Below are positions 35,207 through 45,454 of a stretch of 64,000 nt of DNA, piece by piece. The notes below the pieces were generated by a model. It searched no databases. It was not told the origin of the DNA and worked only from the letters and a program-made list of their open reading frames with translations. The DNA comes from Pratylenchus scribneri. Its lineage: Eukaryota; Nematoda; Chromadorea; Rhabditida; Pratylenchidae. The translations under genes were made by a program, and so were the position numbers. The number at the start of each line of letters is the position of its first letter. Within the stretch, counting starts at the first letter, position 1. Location: assembly GCA_030063045.1 (NCBI GenBank), contig JAQSEB010000211.1, positions 1 to 64,000 on the forward strand, in the 5' to 3' direction.

Positions 35207-38200
35207 ATGAATATTTTTGGCCGGAAAAGCAGAAAGGGCAGTCAAAAATCAAGCCCGGATTCAAGGGCGACGACAAAGGACCAACAATTCAACAACAAAG
35301 TTCTCGGCGTCCCATTGAAGCAAGCAATACAGAATAATCCCTCGTTTGATAGAATTTTGGTGCCAGCCGTTGTTCGGGAATGTCTTGATTATGTCGCACT
35401 TTATGGTTTGCATTTCACTTAATTTAATAAAATCAATTTATGTTTTAAAGGTCTTCATCTCGAAGGTATTTATCGGGTTTCGTCGCCAAAATCGCGGTTG
35501 GATGAATTGGAACAAATGGCAAATTCCGAACGTAGAGCTGATATCATTTTCCAGGTTTTTTGTTAATATTAATTTTTATATTTATTTTATTCGAAGGATG
35601 CACATGAAGCGGCTGGCCTTTTAAAACGATTTCTTCGCCAACTTCCTGAACATATTTTAACACCACAACTCGCCAACAAATTTTATGATTCTACTTCAAG
35701 TTGGTTTTCAAATGTTTTAAACAAATTTTGAGCAAAATTTCTATCAAAATAGATTAAAGAATACTTTAAATATTTGCAGAATGTCAATGCGATCCAATGG
35801 CAATTTGCAAATGCAATACGGCGCTGGAAGTGAAGGAACTTCTTCTGCAATTGCCGACCGAAAATTTCCATTTACTCGCTTTTGTCTTTCGCCATGCACA
35901 ACTTGTCATTCAACAGGTTTTTATTATGAGAATTTAATATTTAATTGCAAAATAATTTTATAGGAATCCTCCAACAAAATGAGTTTGGCTGCCTTGGGTG
36001 TTCTTCTGCAAGCAATTTTCAACAACCTTTTACGTCCCATCGTCAAATTGTTCATCATGAATGCCTACGATTTGAGTGGCAATGGCCAATGGACACAATT
36101 ATTCGATACTATAGATGTGAAACCGTAAGTTAAAAAATAATGAAAATTTATACATAATTTATTGTAAAAAATGGGAAAACTTTTTTTTTGTCAAAATGAA
36201 GTTGTAGCACAATTCTGGTCCAAATCCAAATTCCTTTCTGATAATTTCTTAGATTTTTGTTCAACTGGGATTTCACTCTTCTCTAATTCATTTCGCCTCC
36301 TTAACATCTCTTCCTCATTATTTTCCTTCTTTTCATTATTTTCAACATTCCTTGGCTTTCTTTCCACATCCACTTCCGCATCATTAGAATTCTTTAAATA
36401 AATTATTTCGCGATTATTAACAAAAAATCCACTAAACCTCGTCAGCAGTTTTATTCCTTCTCGCCACAATAATGTGCTCAAATTCAAATAGCGCAACTCG
36501 CTGATTCCATCAAAAGTGCCTGGCACAATTTCCCTTAATGCCTCATTATTCCTCAAATTGAGTCGTTCCAGCTTGGAGGATATTCCTCGGAATGAATTTG
36601 CATCTAACCGTCGAAAATCATTCCAACCCAAATCCAAATTCTCCAACAATGGAAGATCTATCCATAAATCGCCTGGCAATACCCTAAAAATTTTGGGAGA
36701 ATTTTTTGGTCCTTAAGAATATAAAAAACTTTAAGAAATTGCCAGCCAATGAAAGCGATCGTAAATTATTTAAGCCGGCAAAACTTCCACTCTCCAATTT
36801 TTCGATCAAATTTACGCGCAAATCCAACTAATTTTTAAAAAATATTTATTTCAAAAAATATTTAATTCTTCACCCATTCCAAAGCAGGGAACATTGAGAA
36901 TGCACTAATATTCAGCGTTTTTAAATTGCATCCAGTCAGCGTTAATCGCTTTAAATTTTTCATATTTTTGAAGCCATTAAATTGTTCCGCTTTTTCCATC
37001 CCGTCCATTTGTAACATGTCCAAATTCTAAATTTTTAAAGAAAAATATTCCCCAACATTTTTTACATCCAAATTCTCCAATTGCCCAATTTCCGCCAACA
37101 ATTCGGCGCTGGCAAAATTATGTTCACCAATTTCCAAATTTTTCAGCGCATTTAGCTGACTTATTGCCCCCAATTCTACTCCATGATTTGTGAGCAAATT
37201 TCCGGCCAAATTTAAATTTTCCAACTGAAAATTGGAATAATTTTTATCTATTTCTGCTCACTTTTCTTTATTAATTGCCAAATCAACATTGCGAATAATG
37301 CGAATTTTATTGTTTGCCAGCGAGAGACTTTTCAAGTTTGGTGCACATTTGAGAAGGCCGAAGGGCATTTCCTGCATTTCACATTCCTCCACAACAATTC
37401 CTTCCAATGCCGGAAATGTAATCGCCTCATCTTCTCCTCCCTCAAATTCTGACATATTCAAAGCATTTCCTCGGCATTTTTTCATCTCAAAATGCCTCAA
37501 TTCTGACAATCCAAATTTAACCAAAATATTGCCAATGTTTTTATCATTTTCACCAATATCCATATGATTTAATACAATCTAAAAAAATTATCAATTATGT
37601 TTGGAATTATTCTCACTCTATCAATTGTTTTGTTCGCCTTCTTTGCCAAATCCAAAGTATGCTCCAAATCCGCAAATGTCGATCCATAAATGCATGTGAT
37701 CGAAGCGGTCTTGTCGGGGTTTCCCCTCATTCCATGATCATTCATTTCCTCCATATCTATATTGCCATGCCCAGGTCCACAAAGGCATGAAATTCGATTC
37801 AATTGTCCCGAGCTCAGGGACTCGAATGTATGAATCCGTTGAAATGATTCGAGATCGGGGCATCCCGGAATTCTTTTAGAATCGAAAAGACCACTTTCTT
37901 TTGAATTTTCAGCATCCAATGTGGAAAATTGAAAGACCAAAAGAATAAACAAAAAAGCCATTAGTCTAAACTTTAAAATAAATTGACTGAAAAAAATAAT
38001 AGGTGGGTAAATAGCTTTTTGTGGATTAACAAGATTTGTGACGTTTGGAATGCAAGAGAATGAATGAATATTTAAAGGGATTTATGTTTTTATTATTACA
38101 AAAAATTAAATTATTTGTAAACAAAATTATTTAAACTGATATTTTATTTAATTATATTTTTTTAGAAGAATTTGTGCACAATTGCGAGCCCGTTTGGAGC

Positions 38201-38400
38201 ATGACACAATGTTGGTGAAACTCAAACAACAGCAACAACAGAAGCCAATCGATGGCGGTGGCGATTTACTTATGCCAGTTCCCGTGCAAATCCCTCCTCC
38301 TCAATCGTCCAAATTGGAAGAAAAGGAAGAGAAGACTGAACCATTACCAACAATTGCCAGCACCGATGACCCAGCAAATTTGCTCGTTACTCGATTCTAA
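35207..38400 (+). CDS. rlip-1: RhoGAP protein, RalBP1/RLIP76 family
   Basis: Six exons in phase (35207-35405, 35451-35554, 35597-35699, 35780-35916, 35964-36124, 38166-38400), about 312 residues. The RhoGAP domain has VLGVPLKQAI, PAVVRECLDYVALYG and LEGIYRVSSPKSRLDEL with the catalytic Arg finger, then LLKRFLRQLPEHILTP and SLAALGVLLQAIF. The last exon gives the C-terminal helical LRARLEHDTMLVKLKQ segment, a Gln run and a Pro/acidic tail, as in the Ral-binding coiled coil of RalBP1. It inactivates Rac/Cdc42-type GTPases and links to Ral. Shorter than vertebrate RalBP1 at both ends. The last intron (36125-38165) contains an antisense LRR gene. Confidence 0.88.
36191..37961 (-). CDS. Secreted leucine-rich repeat protein nested in an intron
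   Basis: Six minus-strand exons: 37617-37961, 37262-37578, 37066-37224, 36874-37026, 36730-36827, 36191-36683. A signal peptide (MAFLFILLVFQFSTLDA) leads to a Cys-containing cap (SCLCGPGHG, SITCIYGS), then LxxLxLxxN repeats such as LKSLSLANNKIRII, LENLNLAGNLL, LKRLTLTGCNL, LRSLSLAGNFL, LENLDLGWNDF and LERLNLRNNEAL, and a charged Glu/Lys/Asn tail. It resembles nematode extracellular LRR proteins (eLRRon group); no exact orthologue is assigned. The exon 2/3 junction is out of phase by one with canonical GT-AG sites, so an indel or unusual splice site is likely. Whole gene lies inside the RhoGAP gene's last intron, opposite strand. Confidence 0.75.
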
Positions 38401-39407
38401 TAAACCCCAAACTCAAAAGAGAAATTGTGAACGAAAAATAATCCAGGTCTTTAACAAAATCATTCAATAATTATTTTAATAATTGGCTCAATTACTTATT
38501 ATTGGAATTTATTTTATAAACCATCTTTTATATCCTGTATCCACCCCCTTCTATAATTAACCATTTAATTTCTTTTTTTGTAAAATTTTTATACACATTC
38601 TAAATTTTTCCTTTTAATTTTTATATCAAAAATTGTTGCATTTTCTGTTTTTTCCACCTCCATTTTAATTCCTTTCAACCGGTTTTAAATATTTGTTTTA
38701 TTTTTACTTAAAATGATTCTTACAATTTATTATAATTTTATGAATTCGGTAATAAAAACGTTTTCAAATACACTTAATGAATGACACCTTAGGGGATTTT
38801 AAATCAAAGGCCAAAGAAGGCGAAATCCCGCTTTCTTTTCTAGTAAAACATGGGCTTCTATTTCAGCACAAATATAATTTGAGTAGGCCTATGTGTCCAT
38901 CGGAATGAATTCACTTTTTCCATGGCTTTTATAATAGACAAGCCCAGAGATGTAGATTTTAAAAGAGAGAAGAGGCATTCCATTTTTGTGTTTTATACCG
39001 AGGTATTTTCTTAGAATTGCCAACGGGCACAGCTGCCTAAAAGCCTCCGCTCCATACCACTGTCACATACTGGACAATCGATAAGTTAGGCCAAGGCAAA
39101 GCTTTATGAACAAACTCGCCGATGGTTTTTCCACGGCATTATTGCCACCCCCCCCCCCCCCCCCAAATGCAGAAAATTCACTCTCTCTTCTCTTTAGGGC
39201 TTCTAAAAATGAATTCCAATTGCCGATGGCAAATATTTCTTTTCCCTTTCCTTTCAAATAGGCACTACGGGCTTTTTAATCCATTAGTTATTTAGAATGG
39301 CTCCCTTCTATTATAATTGTGTTCATTGTAGGATGATGTCACATTAAATTTATATTTATATGCTGACAATTTTATCCATTTTCAGTTTTTGCGGGAAACA
39401 AAAGAAA
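38401..39407. other. Intergenic, no gene seen
   Basis: AT-rich with an 18-base C run at 39149. A 64-codon minus frame across the C run (Gly-rich) is an artefact. A TTTTCAG acceptor at 39379-39385 precedes the next gene. Confidence 0.4.
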
Positions 39408-40947
39408 ATGCATTGTTTCCGCTCATCAATAATCGGTCTTCTCCTGTTGGCATTCAGCGATCATTGTTTTGGCTGGTGGCCTTTAGGCAAATCATTTTCA
39501 TCGCCTCCACAACGACATCAAGAGGAAGCCGCCCAATTGTCCGAGAATATACAGGCAACGGAATTGCGAATGCCCGGTGTCATCCCACAGAAGGTGATTG
39601 AAATATCTCATTAAACTGAATAAACACATATCATTCCTATTGCAGAATGAGACCTATTTGTGCACTTCATTCCCGCTGGACCCAGAAAAGGAACATTACA
39701 TCGGTGGGTAAAAAAAAACCATTATTTCAATAAGTTAGAAAATTACAACCCCTTTCCGGAATGAAAAAGTGCAATTACAATTACAATTCTTCCTTAATGA
39801 AGTTAGAAAAAGCTGATAGGCTGTAATGAAAAAACCAATTTTTCCATCATTTTCCCCTTCAAATTCCAGTTGGCTTTGAACCGTTGGCAAATTCCCATCA
39901 AATCCATCATGTTATCGTCTATGGTTGCGAAATGCCAGGCAGCGATGAAGAAGCATGGTCAGTTCTGAATCCTTTTAATAACCCTTAAATTATTGTTTTT
40001 CCAGGGATTGCGGTGAGATGGCCTCATCAAAAGGTCGCTATTCCCATTCCCCTGTTTGCGCCTACCAACCGGACATCATTTATGCATGGGCACATGATGC
40101 TCCAAAATTGATTTTGCCAGAGGGTAATTTTGATGGGATGAATCAAATCATATGATAAATTTTCATTTTGAGGTGTTGGCTTCCGTGTCGGTGGCAGATC
40201 CAAAGCCCAACATTTGATTCTTCAAGTGAATTTTTTAAATTTCATGCATAAATTGAATAATTTTATATTCAGGTCCATTATATGCATAAAATGGATAAAG
40301 CTGATCAATCGGGAGTCCGAATTCTCCACACCGAAGAACCACAGCCAAGAACTGCAGCGACCCTTCTTCTGGCCACCGACGGACGGATGGCACCAAAAAA
40401 GACAGGTGCGTTTTGGAATATTTTTAAATACTAATGAACAAATACAAAAAACATCTTCAAAACCTGCCTTTTTCAGAACAATTGGAAGTGGCTTGTGTTG
40501 TCGATGAACCAGTGGAGTTGCATCCATTCGCTTTTCGAGTCCATACTCATCGGCATGGAACGATGGTGGGAGGTTGGCTGGTACAAGAAGACCCAGAGAC
40601 TGGGATTGACCAATGGACTTTGCTGGGACAACGCGATCCTCAGGTATTTTTATTTGATGAATCATTTATACATTTCAATTCGTCATTTAAGGCTCCTCAA
40701 CTTTTCCAACAAATCAAAAATCAACGAGAATCACGAGATTAAAATTGGCCCCACCGGAGAGGATGAAATGTTAGTCAATTAAATTAATTAATTTTAATAA
40801 CCCCAATATCAAAAAAGGTGCAATTTCTATTTGATGTACTGGACGGAAGGGGAACAACTGGAGCAGAATGCCTGTTTCTCTCCGGGACCGCCTGAATATC
40901 GTTGGACATCCGGGGCAGGACTGAACCATATACCAAAAATGAAATGA
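39408..40947 (+). CDS. phm: Peptidylglycine alpha-hydroxylating monooxygenase (PHM)
   Basis: Nine exons: 39408-39593, 39646-39703, 39870-39957, 40005-40123, 40173-40225, 40273-40405, 40477-40643, 40692-40769, 40818-40947. A signal peptide precedes the catalytic core. CuH-site histidines are present in HQIHHVIVYGC and LQVHYMH; CuM-site HTH is in FRVHTHRHG, and the Met ligand in GEDEMCNFYLMYW. PHM hydroxylates glycine-extended neuropeptides, the first step of C-terminal amidation, in secretory granules. Oddity: exon 8 begins APQLF as expected, but the roughly 28 residues that should lie before the IGxTxxDEM block are absent and the frame shifts there. One Cys of a conserved disulphide is lost. 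Probably a small deletion, real or from assembly. Confidence 0.8.
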
Positions 40948-41212
40948 AGAACAGAGGGCGGATACATGACACGAGAGCGGCGACGACGAAATTTACATAA
41001 AAAAAAACCAGTGGATTTTGAACCCTCCCTCCTCCCCCAAAAATTCCAAATGATCTCCTTTCCCTCATTCCCTAATTATATGTGAAATTGAATATTGAAA
41101 TTCCATGTACCATTACCATGTGAATAAAAAGTGATTTAAATCTTTATATAATGCTGTTTTTAAATTGAGCATATGCAAAAATTAATGAAAAAATAATATC
41201 AAATCATTTTTC

Positions 41213-42816
41213 TCATTCTATTCTATCTTCTTTGCTATTCGAAGTTTCCTCCTTATTCGCATCCAAATCCAATTTGGTCGTCTCCAATTGCTTCTCATCT
41301 GCCGCCGCATCTTGTTGATGATCATCTTTCTTTAGTCTTCGGCAAAGTTACTGCATTTGTCCCAGTTGACGATCTTTTAAAGCCAATAATTTTTCCGTTT
41401 CGGTTTTTTCCAATGTCAATGCGGCGATCATTCTGAAATTTAAATAAATGAAGATGTTTAAAATTCAATTTTTTATTTAATTTTTTCCTCCTATGATAAT
41501 ATTGACCCTTCCTGACATACTGATTTGATTCATCGGCCTTTGTCTTCCATTTTCGGGCATCGGCTTGCACTTTAATCAAAGTTCCATTCATTTTGGCCAT
41601 TTTTTCCTTCATTTTGTCGAATGAAATGTTGGAATTGCCCAGTGATTCGGTCAATTCCTTGTATTTTTTCACATAATCGTCGAGCACTTTTCGCACTGTC
41701 ATCTCCGTTTCAATCGATTTCTTCAAGCGTCCTTCATTTAGAAGTAACTGTAAAATAAGTTGTTTGGATTATTACTTTCCCTATTTTATCTAACCTCCTT
41801 TTTCATTGCCACATTATCCGCAAACACTTCCTGTACCCGCTTTTGGGTATCCTCGATTTGATCTCGCATTTTTGTCAATTCCTTGTCTTTTGCACTGGCC
41901 ACTTTGCCCAAGTCCTGTTCGCGTTCTTCGTACTGAAATAAATAAATTAATTAAATTTACAATTTGTTTTGGCACTTTACCAGTTTCCGCAGCTCACTCA
42001 ATCGGCTTTCATAATCGGCTGCCATTCTGTATTCAATATTCTGGATTATTTAATTCAATATTTTAATTAAAATTTCATACTTGTTTAAACTATTTGAAAG
42101 AATTTCCACTTCGGCCATGCGTTTCGTGTGTTCCTGTTTTGCCTCCATATTCTGTTGGATTTCGGCCAGTGACTTTTTGAATGAATCGATCGTGTCCGAA
42201 TGAACAGTTTGCATTTGTTTGAGTCTAAAAATTAAAATAATTAATATTATAAATTGTATTCGGTGGGAAATGTTTCTCAATTTTAAATGCACTCAGATGG
42301 CCCCTGTGCCTTTGTGTCTTCTTTTTTTTGTGGTCGCCAAAACCAATAAATGGCAACCGTTCAGTGAGGCACGTTTTAATCATTGTACTAATATTGTTCA
42401 AAAATATTCTATTTATATTTTATGCCAACCTTAATTGATTCTGCTCCTTCTCTTCTCGTTGCTGTTTGTTCAATTCTCGGCAAAGTTGTTCCAGCTTGGA
42501 TTTGGCCATCTCGGTTTTGTTCAACAGTTTCTGGGCGGCATCCAATTTCTTAAGAATAAAAATATAAAATTATAAAAACTTTCAAAAATACTGTGTTCAA
42601 TCGGCCGGTGTCCCTTTTCAATTGGCCTGTCTCCTTTTTCTGTTCGGCACTGGCCACTTCGGCTTCTGCGAGTCGGCTGATCAGAAATTCGATTTGGTCG
42701 GTTTGTTTGAGTCCAGTGATTGCTTCGCTGATTTTGCGTCGTTGCTTTTCCCGTGCTTTCTCAATGGCCGGACTTTCAACGTTTGATGCGGTCGAAGAAG
42801 TAGCAGCAAAATCCAT
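41213..42816 (-). CDS. Taxilin, coiled-coil; conserved end lies beyond a TAA
   Basis: Seven exons in phase on the minus strand: 42592-42816, 42430-42548, 42081-42224, 41981-42026, 41795-41932, 41521-41747, 41348-41432, giving 327 residues to TAA at 41348-41350. Diagnostic blocks: KSKLEQLCRELNKQQREEKE (taxilin LENLCREL), DRQLGQMQ and the NSNISFDKMKEKMAKMNGTL stretch that matches the KSSEVFTTFKQEMEKM region. After the TAA the same frame stays open for 44 codons to TGA at 41213 and begins LCRRLKKDD, the family's conserved LCRALQ element. The stop therefore cuts the conserved end: read-through, nonsense mutation or error. Taxilins bind syntaxins and the nascent-polypeptide complex. Confidence 0.85.
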
Positions 42817-43944
42817 AATTAAAATAGGAAATCGTTTTTATATTGATCTATAAATTGGATTGGATAAAAACAGGGATGGGTTCGGAATTCCGAATTCCTA
42901 TTCCGAATGCCGGAATTCCGGTTTTTGAGTTCCGAACCCATCCCTAGATAAAAATAGAAAAATTATGTGGAAAGAATTGGAACTGAAAGGGTATAACGTA
43001 TAATTGAATGTTTGGTTTTGTTTGAGAAAGGACGCTAGGAATAAGCCAAAAATATGGAACAACTGTTCATAGCATAGCATAGCTCTCTCCACTATTCAAT
43101 AATTCTCTCATCTACCAACAAAACAAACCCTCCACCATCCCGCAGCGAATTCATCCATCCCCCATTCAATTGTTGGTATGCTTGCTATAATAGTGGGATG
43201 GCGACTTGACGAAGCAAAAACGGATAAAAAAATCGATAAATACTTTTTATACTACACAGCCGAGTCCATTTTATTTTATAACTATGAGTATATCCAAAAA
43301 TTTTACAATAATAAAGTAAAATGAATGCTTTATTTGTTCGAGAGAAGAAAATATGAAATTATTCTATACAATAATTTAAGTTAATTAAGCTGGATTGGAT
43401 TTAAAGGTTCCAATTTCCAACTTAATAATTGAGGTGATTGATGGTGATGATGACTTATGAAGAATGATTGTGAACTTTGCAGTTTTGCACTAATAATAAC
43501 ATATGATAAGATTAAATAAATGACCAATCTCTATTTATTCATTCATTCATTTAGTGTGTCATGTTTATGTGTTTCTTTTATTTGATTTATCTTTGGATTA
43601 GAAAAGAAACATTAAGATATTTTAAGAATGAACAAGTAATAAAAACGTCTAATCTCCCAATAATGCGAAAATATCTAATCTTTTAAAAATGTATGCAAGA
43701 TCGTAACAAAATCTTGTCAAGATTTTTCTTTTCTTTGGGGCGGAGCCGCGATGGACCTTATAAATAGTCGACCCAATCTCATTTTCATTCCCCCATTTCC
43801 CCTTTAAAATTCCAAAGGCCTCTTGCTGTGCTGTTGGTGAATAGCTAGCAATATGAGGGTAGTTTTAGCTTTTGGGGAGGATTTTTCCTTGTTAGTTAGG
43901 GTTTCCTCACTATTTTCATCATTTAAGCTTCTCTACTTCTGTTG
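42817..43944. other. Intergenic; possible promoter elements only
   Basis: Apart from the small element at 42871-42946 there is no supported gene. CCTTATAAATAG near 43758 is TATA-like and a short frame begins at ATG 43852, but neither is tied to a gene. Confidence 0.35.
42871..42946. mobile_element. 76-bp palindromic element with 8-bp target duplication
   Basis: The left CAGGGATGGGTTCGGAATTC and the right end are complementary apart from the first base. GATAAAAA flanks both sides (42863-42870 and 42947-42954). The interior is a nest of GGAATTCC palindromes. Tiny non-autonomous element, same CAGGGATG start as the 25927 MITE. Confidence 0.8.
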
Positions 43945-45451
43945 CTGGGGCCAATCAGAATTACTTACGACAAACGACAAAGACAAACGCCAAACGGCAA
44001 ATTTGTCGTTCCAATTCAATCAGAATTAATTTTGGTACTTATGGAGATTGGCCCCTACAAGAGAAAGGACTGATGGAAGGGAGGGAATTGATGGAAGGGA
44101 AATATGTCACTCAACATATTGAGATGAAGGGAATGGATTCAGCGAGGGAGAAATGAATTTCCTCGTGCGGGGAAGATTCCTAAAGCGGTAAAATGTGAAC
44201 TAAGAATTAAATATAAAATTGGAATAAAAATCAGAGAAAAAACTTAGTTCATCACAAACAAAAGTGTTTTTATTTCATCCAAACATTTTGTGTTTTTAAT
44301 TCTATTATTTTTTCAAACATTTTTTTAAAGAATTGTGTATTTGTGTTCTAGACATTTTCTATTTTTATTTTCCTAAACATTGAATGATTTTGTTTTTATA
44401 AATTTTAAAAAATATTTAGTTTTTTAATGTTTTAATTTTATATAAACTGTGTAACCTCTTTTGATTTCGCATGGGGATTTTCAACTCCTTAAAAATTGGA
44501 AAAATTAGAATCTAACTCCTTTAATTTGTGGATAATTATGAATTAAACACATAAGATTTTGTAGATCTTTAAAGAATTTAGAAAATTCGATAAAAATTTA
44601 TTTTAATTTATATTGCCTAGTTATGAATCTTCAAAATCGAGGGTGGGGAATTAAAAGAGTAATACATTAAATATTTTATTTTTTTTATTCAGAATTATTT
44701 TAATTTTTAATCAAAAATTTAAATTAGAATTTGCACCGTTTAGGAATCTTCACCGCACGAGGAAATTCATTTCTTCCTCGCTGAATCCATTCCCTTAATC
44801 TCAATATGATGAGTGACACATTTCCCTTCCATCAATTCCCTCCCTTCCATCAGTCCTTTCTCTTGTAGGGGCCAATCTCCATAAGTACCTTAATTTTTTT
44901 GTCGTTTATCGTTTGTCGTCGACAATTTGGCGTTTGTCGTCGATTTTGTCGTTTGTCTACGGAAATATGATGAGTCTCAAACGACAAATGCCAAAAATGA
45001 AAGGAAAATGAACGACAAACGCCAAATATTTGGTGGGCGCTCGAAACCGCCCCTCAAATTTTTAGTAGACTTTTTTAAAATTAATTTAAAAATATTTAAA
45101 AAATAGATATAAATATGAAATAAATTGTATCTTATAGAAAAAACTCTGCACTATTTTTCTATATAAAAATTTTAATTTTTTGACCTCGTTTTATATTTTT
45201 AAATAATTTTTGAAAAACAAAATAGGGTTCAAAAGAAAGCCCAGAGTTTTTTAAATTTTTCTGTGAAAGAAATAATTTTTAAAAAATTAATTTAGAATTT
45301 TAATATTAATTTAAATAAAATTGGTCAAATTTATCGTTTGTCTACAACGACAAACGGCAAACGCCAAATCGACAAATTTGGAGACAAACGACAAATTTGC
45401 CGTTTGTCGACAGTTTTGTCGTTTGTCGTAAGTAATTCTGATTGGCCCCAG
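43945..45451. mobile_element. Composite terminal-inverted-repeat element, about 1.5 kb
   Basis: CTGGGGCCAATCAGAATTAC at 43945 is repeated inverted at the right end (to 45451), followed inward by repeated ACGACAAACGACAAA words. A second arm pair lies inside: 44030-44190 against 44745-44895 (ACTGATGGAAGGGAGGG, GGGAATGGATTCAGCGAGG and CCTCGTGCGG words). The part from 44900 to 45430 has further GTCGTTTGTCG/CGACAAACGAC inversions. This looks like nested or duplicated copies. No transposase frame was found. It abuts the first readable Integrator-subunit exon. Confidence 0.8.
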
Positions 45452-45454
45452 AAC

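Noticed and set aside
36171..36401. 76-codon plus frame rich in Ser/Phe
   Set aside because: It is the complement of the acidic Glu/Lys tail of the nested LRR gene.
43852..44020. INTS3 first exon at ATG 43852
   Set aside because: The frame runs into the left end of the inverted-repeat element and shows no similarity to the INTS3 N-terminus.
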